Positions 1-9,331 are shown, counted from the stretch's first letter. The stretch is DNA of 21,246 nt from Deltaproteobacteria bacterium (GCA_018262455.1 JAGSPR010000064.1:1-21246), one strand, 5' to 3'. Numbers and translations are program-made. Notes: a model not told the origin generated them from the sequence alone.

Positions 1-68
1 CCGGCGAGGAACAGGCCGACGACTGGACCTTCACCCTGCTCGAGTACACCGGCGGCCGGTACGGCTAG
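1..68 (+). CDS. C-terminal end of an unidentified protein (partial)
   Basis: The third forward frame is open from the window edge to a TAG stop at 66-68 and encodes 21 residues ending EYTGGRYG. The codons are GC-rich at third positions, like the genuine genes in the window, and the gene ends convergently with the kinase gene whose stop lies at 287-289. Too little is visible to name a family. The call rests only on an open frame with typical codon use and the absence of any better gene at this edge. Confidence 0.5.
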   Translation, partial: GEEQADDWTFTLLEYTGGRYG

Positions 69-97
69 CACCGGCATACGTCATCGGAATTGGTGAC

Positions 98-262
98 CAG
101 GTCCGAACGCGCCCTGGACCTGCACCTGCACCTGCGCGTGCACCAGCGACTTCCACTTGCACTTGCAGGTTAAGACCTGCACCTGCACTCAAGTGGATGT
201 GCAGGTCCTAACTCCCAAGTGCAAGTGGAGGTCACTGGTGCAAGTGGAAGTCGCGGTGCAAG
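98..262. repeat. Convergent intergenic array of inverted hexameric repeats
   Basis: The gap between two convergent genes is filled with approximately 6-bp repeats of the type CACCTG, CACTTG and their complements. The left part reads mainly CACYTG and the right part CARGTG, so the block is a nested dyad. Perfect inverted pairs seen by eye: 98-104 with 116-122 (7 bp); 146-162 with 238-254 (17 bp); 153-165 with 216-228 (13 bp); 165-170 with 175-180 (6 bp, 4-nt loop); 181-188 with 199-206 (8 bp, 10-nt loop). Such a block could act as a bidirectional transcription terminator or cruciform. No long T-run follows any stem, so a classical intrinsic terminator is not shown. It resembles in design the array at about 9001-9331. 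Confidence 0.75.
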
Positions 263-286
263 TGCGCGTTCGTGCCCGTGCCCGCG

Positions 287-2932
287 CTACTTGGCGCGCA
301 GGATCAGATACGTGAGGATGGCGATCACGATGATGACGGCGACCACGATCGCGATCCTCACGACGTTGTGACTGCTGCTCGAGAGGTCCGTCGACAGGTT
401 GTTCGGTCCCCCGAAGTCCTGCTTGGGTGCCGAGAAGTCCAGCTTGGGCACCGTCGAGAAGTCCTGCTTGGGCGCCGCGAAGTCCTGCTTGGGCAAGGAT
501 GCCGAGAAGTCCAGCTTGGGCGTGGGTCCCGAGAGGTCCTGCTTGGGCGTGGGTCCCGAGATGTCCTGCTTCAAGAACTCGTTGCTTCTGCGCGAGAGCG
601 AGACCGAGACATCCACGGCGCCGAACCCGGTCGGTGTGTTCTTGATGGTTCCCGGTGCCGAGAACGACAGCGATGACGAGCCCGGCGTCGACATCGATTG
701 CGACGACCGCTCCCCCGCAGTCGGGGACGTGGGTCCCGACCCGACCGCCACCTTCTTCGTAGCGGACGAATCCAGCTCCTCCGTCTTGCGATTGACTCGG
801 ACCACTTCGTTGACGACGGGCGACTCGTTGCCTGCCATCTCGCTCGCAAACAGGTTCGAGAGGAAATAGGCAATGTTCGCAGTCGAGCTCTCGATCCCGT
901 AGGTACGAGTGATCTCGGTCAGCGTCGCGACCACCTCGTGACCCGTCTGCGGACGGTCCTCGGATTTTGGTGACAGCAGACGCCCGACGAGCGCCGACAG
1001 GCTCTCCGGAAGGTCAGGCGCGCACTCCTGCAGGCGCTTGTACTGACCGGACCGGATCTTCCTGACGATCTCCTTGGGGTCCGCGCCTGCGAACGGCATG
1101 TTGCCGGTGCAGAGCAGGTAGAGGATCACGCCCAGCGAGAACAGATCCGACCGGTGGTCGATCTGCTGGTTCGTCGTGTGCTCGGGCGACATGTAGAGCC
1201 ACTTGCCCACGATCATCGTCTCGGACTGCTCGGTGACGGACGACATGGCAACGCCGAAGTCGAGCAGCTTGACGGTTCCGTCGTAGCTCAGGATGACGTT
1301 GTGCGGCGACACATCACGATGGACGACGGAGAGCCGCTTGCCCGTCATGTCCGTGGACCAGTACGCGTGATGGAGCGCCTGCGCGACCTCGCGCACGATG
1401 AAGCACGCCTCTCCGAGAGGCATGATGGTGCGAGTCGCCCGCAGCTTCTTGATGACGTCGCGGAGATCCTTGCCGTGGACGTACTCCATGGCGAGGTACA
1501 GCGCGCCTCCCACCTCGCCGACATCGAGCACCTGCACGATGTTCGGGTGCATCAGGCGCCCGGCGATCTTCGCCTCGTTGAGGAACATGTCGATCGCGAG
1601 ATGGCGGGTCTCGAGGAGCTGGCGCTGGATCCGCTTGAGCGCGACCGGCTTCTCGAAGCCGCCGATCCCGACCTGCTTGGCCAGAAACACCTCGGCCATG
1701 CCACCGGCGGACAGCCGCTTGACGATCTTGTACTTGCCGAGGATGGTGTCGTCGGCAGCGAGCGAGGCGGTTGCACCTTCGCCGGCCTGCGCGACGTTCG
1801 CGTCCGTGAGGGCTCGCGACAGGATCTCGTCGCGTTGCCCGATCAGCTTCGTGCTCGCCGCCGGCGTGCTCGTGCTGGCTTTCTGGAGTGGTGCCAGCAA
1901 CTCGAGCGGCAGCTCGTTCCTGGTCGTACCTCCGCACTTGGAGCAGACCTGGTTGGGGAACTCCAGCGGCCACTTGGCGCCGTCCAGGGGCTGGCTCTCG
2001 GAGGATGTCCGGCCGCAGTCGACACAGACGTACGGAACACATACCGACCAGACCGAGATGTTCCGCGCCAGCCCGAAGCTGTCTCCGGCGACCGCGAGGA
2101 CGTCTTTGCTCACGTCGACCAGCGTGACCGCAGGCACCTGCCCGGTCAGGCTCTTGAGGAGCCGTCGCCACTCGCGCAACCCCGATGGATCGAACCGCTC
2201 CACCTCGGCCAGATCGATGACGACCTCGCCCTCGGCTCCGACCAGGAAGGGACGCGCTCGGAACATCGATCCGATGGTGCCGATGATCCGGAAATAGGTC
2301 ACCGAGCCGTGGACGAGCTTGATGATCTTCGGGGGCTTCTCGCCTGCAGTGTCGTGCGCGGTGTAGAGCCCTTGCGCCGCCAGGAGTTGAGCGGCGGCGG
2401 GATTGATGCTCGACGCCGCGTACTTGTTGACGAACGAGAAGTAGCTCTCCGGCGTCTCGTCGAACTCGAGCTTGCCGCCGCAGCGAGCACACTCCTTCTC
2501 GGTGACGCCTCCCTTGGCGAGCGTCGCACGCTCGACGAGGACGTCGATCGTCTCGCCCGATTCCACGCCGCACCCCGGGCACGTGTAGGGTGCGAGGACC
2601 GTCAGGATCTGACCCGCGCCGCCGAAGTTCAGCACCATGTTGAGCTGATCGACGAAGAACGTCGGGCACCCCAGCAGGTACAGATCGCCCATCGTCTTGG
2701 GCAGTGCGTCCATCCCCTTGAGCCACTGACGCACGCCGAACGAGGTCATCCGGGTCATCTTGGAAACGTTGATGATGACGGTCTTGACGGCGGCACCCAG
2801 ATCCCCGAACCCGGAGAAGTGCTCGTCGACCAGGCCCACAACGCTCACGAGCGCCACGTCGCCTGAGGTCATCAGATCGACGCCCGCTTTGGCGCGACTC
2901 ACGTTGCTAACTGGCTTGGTGTCTTGTGCCAT
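287..2932 (-). CDS. STAS/zinc-ribbon x2 - Ser/Thr protein kinase fusion, membrane anchored
   Basis: This is an 881-aa protein. The ATG at 2932 lies 5 bp after the upstream stop and begins MAQDTKPVSN; longer in-frame starts would run through the upstream gene. Residues 20-165 form a STAS-like unit (motif TSFGVRQW) with a zinc ribbon at C118/C121 and C148/C151. Residues 205-340 form a second unit (motif FDPSGLREW) with C303/C306 and C330/C333. The kinase domain spans about 400-670: Gly loop near 408-415, K433, H538-R539-D540 followed by VSPHN, D558-F559-G560, and SPE at 582-584. All catalytic residues are present, so it should be active. A Ser/Thr/Pro-rich tail with seven KQDF-type repeats (787-844) leads to one membrane helix (857-878). 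The kinase is expected on the cytoplasmic face, with STAS units that could bind the ATPase encoded just upstream. The fusion role is inference. Confidence 0.9.
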   Translation of the reverse strand: MAQDTKPVSNVSRAKAGVDLMTSGDVALVSVVGLVDEHFSGFGDLGAAVKTVIINVSKMTRMTSFGVRQWLKGMDALPKTMGDLYLLGCPTFFVDQLNMVLNFGGAGQILTVLAPYTCPGCGVESGETIDVLVERATLAKGGVTEKECARCGGKLEFDETPESYFSFVNKYAASSINPAAAQLLAAQGLYTAHDTAGEKPPKIIKLVHGSVTYFRIIGTIGSMFRARPFLVGAEGEVVIDLAEVERFDPSGLREWRRLLKSLTGQVPAVTLVDVSKDVLAVAGDSFGLARNISVWSVCVPYVCVDCGRTSSESQPLDGAKWPLEFPNQVCSKCGGTTRNELPLELLAPLQKASTSTPAASTKLIGQRDEILSRALTDANVAQAGEGATASLAADDTILGKYKIVKRLSAGGMAEVFLAKQVGIGGFEKPVALKRIQRQLLETRHLAIDMFLNEAKIAGRLMHPNIVQVLDVGEVGGALYLAMEYVHGKDLRDVIKKLRATRTIMPLGEACFIVREVAQALHHAYWSTDMTGKRLSVVHRDVSPHNVILSYDGTVKLLDFGVAMSSVTEQSETMIVGKWLYMSPEHTTNQQIDHRSDLFSLGVILYLLCTGNMPFAGADPKEIVRKIRSGQYKRLQECAPDLPESLSALVGRLLSPKSEDRPQTGHEVVATLTEITRTYGIESSTANIAYFLSNLFASEMAGNESPVVNEVVRVNRKTEELDSSATKKVAVGSGPTSPTAGERSSQSMSTPGSSSLSFSAPGTIKNTPTGFGAVDVSVSLSRRSNEFLKQDISGPTPKQDLSGPTPKLDFSASLPKQDFAAPKQDFSTVPKLDFSAPKQDFGGPNNLSTDLSSSSHNVVRIAIVVAVIIVIAILTYLILRAK
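401..574 (-). repeat. In-gene repeats encoding K-Q/L-D-F/L/I motifs
   Basis: Within the juxtamembrane tail of the STAS-kinase fusion, seven units of 7-10 codons encode K-[QL]-D-[FLI]-[SGA] ending in Pro. On the plus strand the core appears as repeated AAGTCCTGCTTGGG or AAGTCCAGCTTGGG. Units differ in length and in the residues between the core and the proline. They form a flexible, alternately charged and hydrophobic linker just before the membrane helix. Confidence 0.85.
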
Positions 2933-2937
2933 CGCTT

Positions 2938-3942
2938 CTACTCGGACTTGAGGTCGGACTTGAGAATCGTCACCGATTGGTTGACGGTCGCGGACGGGTT
3001 GCTGCTCTCCTCGTCCGCTAGCTGCCAGAATCGGCGCTTTCCAGTGTCCTTGAAAAACAAGTGAAACGCGAATGGACGCGGTCCTGAGGTCACCCGTTTG
3101 GTTGCGATCCCCACGAGAAACTCGGTGTGACGGTTCTTTAGCACCGAGATTGCCACGAAAGAAGCACCGGAGAAGATCCGCCACAACCCGAGGCCCGCCC
3201 CTCCCATCGTCTCGTCGACTTCCACGGCCATGTCGGTTCGCGAACACCGGCCGAGCACCTCGACGAGCCGCCGACGCGACAGCGAGCCAAACTTGTCTCG
3301 CACGCGGACGATCGCCAGGTCCTGGCGGCAGCCGTATGCGAGATCGCAGGCACTTTCGTCGGGCAGCAGGACGTCCTGCGTGCGCGAGATCGGCTTGAGC
3401 GCCCCCGCTGCGACCGGCGCATCATAGAACGCATTCGTGAGCAACTCCTCGGCAGCATCCCGGAGCAGCTGGACGCTGCGGCTGCCCACCCCCTTGGCCT
3501 CGAAGAACTCGCTCATCCGCTCCAGCCGCTCCACACGCTTGCTGGCGTGGGTGAGCCGGATGCGTCGACCGGTGACTTTCGGCTCCAGCCAGTCCAGCAA
3601 TCTCGGCTGGCCGTCACCGTTGAGGCTTCGCAGCACGTTCTCGAGGTGCTGCTCGCACATCGGATGCTCGAGCATGGCCGAGCTCAGCACGTGCGAGATC
3701 CATGGATACTGGAGCCAACCAACCGCGGCATTGAGGGACTCGTCACAGACCGCGACGATGGGCCCACGCACGAGCTCGGGGTCGAGCGTCGCGAGGAGGT
3801 CGATGTTCGCCTGATCGACAAACGCGATGGTCTTGCCATCGCGGGTGGCTTCGGCGAACTCCTCCATGGACGTCACCGCGACCCCGCCCACCCGCTTGCA
3901 GAGCTCCCCGCGTAGCGGTTCTGACGTCCAGACAACCGGCAT
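2938..3942 (-). CDS. GHKL ATPase (RsbW/SpoIIAB-like) with degenerate receiver-like N-terminus
   Basis: This is a 334-aa protein. Residues 1-125 resemble a receiver fold (strand TIAFVDQ, then PIVAVCD) but lack the usual acidic pocket. Residues 155-290 carry GHKL ATP-binding motifs: N-box E165-E166-L-L-T-N170, D-box D216-K-F-G219, and glycine-rich lid GGAGLGL at 247-253. There is no histidine dimerisation domain, which points to an RsbW/SpoIIAB-type serine kinase or switch ATPase rather than a sensor histidine kinase. About 45 residues separate the N-box from the D-box. It is the first gene of an operon; its stop is 5 bp before the start of the STAS-kinase gene, so the two products probably interact. 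A paralogue lies at 10784-11752. No Shine-Dalgarno sequence precedes the ATG; a TATGCT box lies 9 nt upstream. Confidence 0.85.
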   Translation of the reverse strand: MPVVWTSEPLRGELCKRVGGVAVTSMEEFAEATRDGKTIAFVDQANIDLLATLDPELVRGPIVAVCDESLNAAVGWLQYPWISHVLSSAMLEHPMCEQHLENVLRSLNGDGQPRLLDWLEPKVTGRRIRLTHASKRVERLERMSEFFEAKGVGSRSVQLLRDAAEELLTNAFYDAPVAAGALKPISRTQDVLLPDESACDLAYGCRQDLAIVRVRDKFGSLSRRRLVEVLGRCSRTDMAVEVDETMGGAGLGLWRIFSGASFVAISVLKNRHTEFLVGIATKRVTSGPRPFAFHLFFKDTGKRRFWQLADEESSNPSATVNQSVTILKSDLKSE

Positions 3943-4199
3943 TGCAGGAAAAGCATATCACCAGCCGACGAACGCCAGGGTTCCCGGGCTCGATTTTGGC
4001 GAATGAGCTGCACGAGTTTGTCGTGGGATGTGTTGCAGCTACAGCTTCGCGCCCTACATCGTGAGGCGCCGACGACCTCCAGAAGCGAGCCCGCATCGAC
4101 CGAGGACGTCGCCGCGACGATCGCAGGCGGTGTTCCGCTCGCGCTCGGGTTTGGCGCCGGCGCCGGCGCCGAGATCCAGAGGATCGGCGAGCTGCGTGA
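3943..4199. other. Intergenic gap between two minus-strand operons
   Basis: This gap of 257 bp lies between the end of the lipoprotein gene and the ATPase start. A small plus-strand open frame from 4003 has no recognisable features and runs into the antisense of the lipoprotein gene. The only structure seen is a perfect 18-bp palindrome of three GGCGCC units at 4153-4170, 30 bp after the lipoprotein stop. It could fold as a strong hairpin in the transcript, but no T-run follows. Confidence 0.5.
3952..3957 (-). promoter_or_regulatory. TATGCT -10-like box, near-leaderless start
   Basis: Read on the minus strand, TATGCT is preceded by TGA (extended -10 form) and followed by 9 nt and the ATG of the GHKL ATPase gene. 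Transcription starting 6-7 nt after the box would leave a leader of only 2-3 nt. No -35 consensus is evident. Confidence 0.5.
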
Positions 4200-6236
4200 T
4201 CACAGCGGGCAGTAGCGGGCGAGCGCTGCCTCGTCGAGGGTGATCGAGGTCTGCGCGATCCAGACCTCGTCGAGCAACCCGCTGTACGCGGTGCCGGCGT
4301 CGCCGCCGAGCCGCACCGTGTCGAGCAAGAGCGGCGCGGTGAGCTCGACGGTCGAGATCTCGGTGCGCGCACCGTCTACCCACAGCCGCAGCGCCTTGCC
4401 TTGGAGCGAAGCGAGCACGTGGTGCCACTCGTCCGCGTTGACCGCCGCCGAGCCGACGACGAAGCTCGTGGTGTGGGGGCCGGGCCCGTCGCCGACGACC
4501 GCGACCGCGAACCGCAGCGTCGTGGGGCTCGCCGCGGTGACGCTCAGCGCGATCCGGCCGTCTCCGGTGGTGAGCAGATTGCGCGCACCGGCAGGGGTTC
4601 TGGGGCGCGCCCACAGCTCCAGCGTCAGCTCGGTCGTCGGGCCGAGCAACGCCGGCCAATCCACGTGATCGCTCTCGGCCGGCGTGAATGCGAGCCCGCC
4701 GCCGAACCGGCCGCCCTCGACCAGCGTGGGATCGCCGGGCTCGACGGTGGCGTTGTTGCCGAGCGTGGCAGCCGCGCCGCCGGCGACCGCATTGACGAGG
4801 GTCTGGCCGGCGTCGTCGAGATGGAGGAGGCCCGCGGCGCCGGTCTCGTCGGGTGCGCTGCAGGCCACCGTCCACGCGCGCGTCACGGTGGTGACGTTGC
4901 CGGCTCCGTCCGTGGCCCGGACGCGGAACTCGTGAGGGCCCGCGGAGACGTTGAATCCGATCGGACTCATGCATGCCGTGAACGCCGCAGGATCGAGGCT
5001 GCAGGTGGCGACGCCATCGCTGACGGCGAAGCCGAACACGACGCGCGGCCCGCTCGGAGTCGCCGGTCCAGATAGGATCGTGATGTCCGGCGCCACGGTG
5101 TCGACGGTCCAGCCGCGCGAGGCCGGCGTAGGGTCGACGTGACCGGCCGGGTCGGTCGCGCGCACCGCGAACACGTGATCCCCCTGCGCGAGCCCGCCGA
5201 GCGTGAACGGCGAGCTGCACGCGATGAACGGTGCGACGTCGACGCTGCACGCATACGTGACAGCGTCCTCGGACGCCGAGAACGTGAAGCTCGCGCTCGC
5301 CATGTCCACGATACCGGTGGGGCCGCTGGCGATCGTCGTGCTGGGCGGCGTCAAGTCGACGGCCCAGGCACGGGTGGCGGGCGTCGGGTCGAAGTTGCCG
5401 ACTGCATCCCGTACGCGGACGGCGAACGTGTGCTCGCGTTCCCCGAGGTTGTCGAAGCTGCGCGGTGACGTGCAGGCCGTGAACGCCGCTGCATCGAGCG
5501 AGCACTGGTAGGTCGCGCCGGATCCCGCGTCGGGCGAGACGAACGTGAAGGTCGCGATCGTGCTCCCGGTCGGGCCTTCGGGGCCACCGAGCAACTGGGT
5601 GTCCGGCGTGCTGGTGTCGACGGTCCACGCGTAGACCGCGGGCGATGCATCGATGTTGCCTGCGCGGTCCTTGGCACGGACCGCGAACGAATGTGTGCCG
5701 TCGCTGATCGGCCCGATCGTGTCGCCGCTCTCGCAGCTGACGTAGCTGCCACCGTCGAGCGCACAGTCGAACGTGACGTGCTTCTCGGCCGAGCGGAACG
5801 TGAACCGCACCATCACGCTGTTGTCCGCGGCGGGTGGCTTCTTGATCAGCTCCGTATCGGGAGCCACGCGATCGATCGTCCACTGGTGCTCGGCCGGGGT
5901 GTCATCGCCGTTACCGGACGCATCGATCGCGCGCACCGAGAAGCTGTGATTGCCATCGCCAAGCAATCGGGTGTAGGGCGACATGCACGCCACCGGCGTC
6001 TCGCGGTCGAAGCTGCACTCGAACCTCGCCATCGGGTCATCGGACCTGAACTGGAACGTCGCCGCACCCTCAGCGCTGAATTCGTCGGGTGCGGAGGTGA
6101 TCGTGGTGTCCGGCGCGACCTCGTCGGCGGCGTCGCTCGAAGCCGCGCCATCGGCACCGGCATCCTGGTCGAGCGGTTGCTTGCTCGGCACCGAGCAGGC
6201 AACCAGCGCGAAAATCGTGGTGTTGAGGATCCGCAT
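4200..6236 (-). CDS. Surface lipoprotein with five Cys-paired beta repeats and a LamG-like domain
   Basis: This is a 678-aa protein starting at an ATG that overlaps the upstream stop (TGATG), indicating translational coupling. A short lipoprotein signal ends in lipobox LVAC with Cys14. Five repeats of about 78-87 residues follow (42-124, 126-208, 210-296, 297-382, 383-460). Each has a pattern TFxFxS, a Cys pair about 10-11 residues apart inside CSxD...C, GxHxFxVRAxDxAGN and WTVD, then a PDT-type linker. The paired cysteines suggest one disulfide per repeat in an exported Ig-like fold. Residues 463-678 match the LamG/concanavalin A-like pattern (LELWARP, DEWHHVLASL, LRLWVDG, LLDEVWI), usually a carbohydrate- or protein-binding jelly roll. 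It is the third gene of a kinase operon and probably a cell-surface ligand-binding or adhesive component. The ligand is unknown. Confidence 0.85.
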   Translation of the reverse strand: MRILNTTIFALVACSVPSKQPLDQDAGADGAASSDAADEVAPDTTITSAPDEFSAEGAATFQFRSDDPMARFECSFDRETPVACMSPYTRLLGDGNHSFSVRAIDASGNGDDTPAEHQWTIDRVAPDTELIKKPPAADNSVMVRFTFRSAEKHVTFDCALDGGSYVSCESGDTIGPISDGTHSFAVRAKDRAGNIDASPAVYAWTVDTSTPDTQLLGGPEGPTGSTIATFTFVSPDAGSGATYQCSLDAAAFTACTSPRSFDNLGEREHTFAVRVRDAVGNFDPTPATRAWAVDLTPPSTTIASGPTGIVDMASASFTFSASEDAVTYACSVDVAPFIACSSPFTLGGLAQGDHVFAVRATDPAGHVDPTPASRGWTVDTVAPDITILSGPATPSGPRVVFGFAVSDGVATCSLDPAAFTACMSPIGFNVSAGPHEFRVRATDGAGNVTTVTRAWTVACSAPDETGAAGLLHLDDAGQTLVNAVAGGAAATLGNNATVEPGDPTLVEGGRFGGGLAFTPAESDHVDWPALLGPTTELTLELWARPRTPAGARNLLTTGDGRIALSVTAASPTTLRFAVAVVGDGPGPHTTSFVVGSAAVNADEWHHVLASLQGKALRLWVDGARTEISTVELTAPLLLDTVRLGGDAGTAYSGLLDEVWIAQTSITLDEAALARYCPL

Positions 6237-7163
6237 CAGAAGCTTCCACCGTAGGAAACGCCGACATGACCTTCGGTGAAGGTCGGCTGGATCACCCGAG
6301 CTTCGCCGGGCCGGCCGACGAACCACAGGACCGTGGCCGTCGCGACCACGGCGCCACCCGCGACATAGAGGATGTTCGCCCGCGTCGCGTTGTCCTGTGC
6401 CGTGCGGTTGAGGCGCAGCGCCTCGGGATCGCCACACGCGGTGAGCGGGCAGCGCGCGTCCGCCTGGTCTCGGAGGTCGGTCGCGCGGAGCCCGAAGTAG
6501 ATGCCGCTTCCCAGCGCGCCGACGCCGATGATCGCGAGGCCGACCGAGAACCTGCGGGGCATCGTCCAGGCGCTGGGCTCCGGGGTGCGCGCGACCGGTG
6601 CGCGCACGAGCTGCGGGACCATCACGACTTGACGCTTGTTCTGCGGGCTCATCACCACGTCGCGGCTCCACGGCGTGTAGCCCGGCGCCTCGGCGACGAT
6701 CTTGTAGCTACCCGGATCGAGTGGGATCGCGGTGCGCCACAGCGCGGCACCGATGGTCTCGCCATCGCGCCGCACGGCAAGGCCGTCGACGCGGTGCCAG
6801 ACGTCGATCACCAGGTACGAGAGCTTGGGCTCGAGCGTCGCGGCGCGCCGGGCTGCTTCGGCCTCGCGCTTGGCGTCGTTGCGGGCACGCTTCGCCATCG
6901 CCTCGGCCTTGCGGAACGCTGCCCACGCACTCGCGACCTTGCCGAGCTTCTCGCGGCAGTCTCCGACGTTCAGCAGCGCGCCGATGCTCGGCTCGAGACG
7001 CGAGCTGGCTTCGAGCCTGTCACAACCCGCGGCGAGCTTGCCGTCCTTGATCAGCTTGCGGCCGTCACGGAACAGCATCTCGGCCTCGGCGGACTGGGCG
7101 TGAGCGGACGGGAGCTCCAGGACCAGGCCTGTCGCGGCGAGCAGGACGATGGCGAACCCACGG

Positions 7164-7177
<14 letters not shown>
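6236..7177 (-). CDS. Exported PEGA-type membrane protein with helical/TPR-like N-terminus
   Basis: This is a 313-aa protein. Residues 1-27 look like a signal peptide (hydrophobic core, AHA before cleavage). Residues 29-115 are helical and TPR-like, typical of myxobacterial proteins that sit beside Ser/Thr kinases. Residues 118-190 match a PEGA domain: VRRDGETIG, then IPLDPGSYKIVAEAPGY. Two hydrophobic segments follow at about 211-231 and 269-287. The ATG at 7177 lies inside the end of the kinase gene (14-bp overlap), and the stop overlaps the start of the lipoprotein gene by 1 nt. The three are therefore almost certainly co-translated. A likely role is an envelope partner of the kinase or lipoprotein; the precise function is not evident. 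Confidence 0.85.
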
Positions 7178-8639
<1,462 letters not shown>

Positions 8640-9000
8640 GCGCAGTTGTGTAGCGAGCGTCGTGCCAGTCACGTAACGGGACACACAACGAGGCATGCAG
8701 GCGAGGCATGCAGACACAGCGCGCTGGATGGCGCGTGACGCAAGTCGCGCCGCGACCCCACTTAGCGCCAGATCGCCCGTGATCACGAGGCTCCCCGCCG
8801 AGCCGCGGGGTCGTCGTGAGCTACCTCGCGCCTCACGCAGGGACGCGATTCCGCGGTTGGGGGTGAGCCGCGAGTCGCTCCCATGGGCGCACACGCCCGC
8901 TCCGGCTCGAACGTCCGTTCACGAGCCAGCGCGCTCAGCTCGCGCAAGCGCGAGGGCCACCTCATCGTCTGCATGCGCGACATCGAGTTGACCTGGTCCT
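8640..9000. other. Promoter-side part of the divergent intergenic region
   Basis: No confident gene is seen. A minus-strand frame at 8783-8986 (67 codons) has mixed codon use and no recognisable domain. A compact hairpin CTCGCG-CAAG-CGCGAG lies at 8939-8954. TACACA lies 7 nt before the GTG of the kinase gene, but it lacks the final T of the box seen at other starts. The rest shows nothing identifiable. Confidence 0.4.
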
Positions 9001-9331
9001 GGACCTTGACGTCGACCTTGACGTCGACCCCGACCTTGACGCGTTTGACGGCGACGTAGACGTCGTCCCCCTCGTTGACCTTGCACCTTGCCGCTCCGGG
9101 GGTACCAGCGATCTGCACCGGCGCAGACCGGGTACATGGGCGACGTTTTGGACCGGGCACATGGGCGACACCTGTTACGGCGGGAGGGTGCAGCCAGCCT
9201 CCGCCGAAGGGTCGACGACAACGATGGGGGCAACGTCTACGTCGCCGTTCAAAGCGTCAAGGTCGGGGGTCAAGGTCGACGTCGAGGTCGACGTCAAACG
9301 CGTCAACGATCGACCGATCGACCGATCGACC
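9001..9331. repeat. Second inverted hexameric repeat array (GAC/GTC type)
   Basis: The left arm (about 9001-9068) is rich in GACCTTGAC/GTCGAC units. The right arm (about 9225-9308) is its imperfect reverse complement, for example GACGTCTACGTCGCCGT against AACGTCTACGTCGCCGT, followed in both by a CAAA...GCGTCAAGGTCGG stretch. The arms differ by a few substitutions and 1-nt indels. The right arm is followed by three exact tandem copies of CGATCGAC at 9307-9330. The centre (about 9069-9224) is unrelated and contains a 19-bp direct repeat. The array lies between divergent genes and could form a large cruciform or hairpin. Confidence 0.8.
9126..9169. mobile_element. Possible insertion-sequence end relic (19-bp direct repeats)
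   Basis: GACCGGGTACATGGGCGAC at 9126-9144 and GACCGGGCACATGGGCGAC at 9151-9169 differ at one base and are spaced by 25 bp. From memory this resembles paired transposase-binding repeats at the ends of IS481/IS3-type elements (GACCGGG.ACAT.GG.GACA). No transposase gene or target duplication is visible, so at most it is a solo end or relic. Confidence 0.3.

Noticed and set aside
98..262. CRISPR array
   Set aside because: The repeats are hexameric and inverted, with no constant repeat of 25-40 bp and no unique spacers; no cas genes are present.
1154..2866. Long plus-strand open frame opposite the STAS-kinase gene
   Set aside because: It is antisense to a protein with complete kinase and zinc-ribbon motifs; its own translation is Arg/Asp/Leu-rich without domains, as expected from high-GC shadow frames.
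2933..3247. Upstream extension of the STAS-kinase protein by 105 residues
   Set aside because: The extension lies wholly inside the preceding ATPase gene in another frame and has shadow-like composition; the ATG at 2932 is well placed 5 bp after the ATPase stop.
4003..4215. 70-codon plus-strand frame in the gap before the lipoprotein end
   Set aside because: Low-complexity Gly/Ala stretch from the GGCGCC palindrome and overlap with the antisense of a real gene.
8783..8986. 67-codon minus-strand frame upstream of the kinase gene
   Set aside because: Mixed codon use, no domain, no ribosome-binding site, and it begins next to the repeat array. Not strong enough to call a gene.
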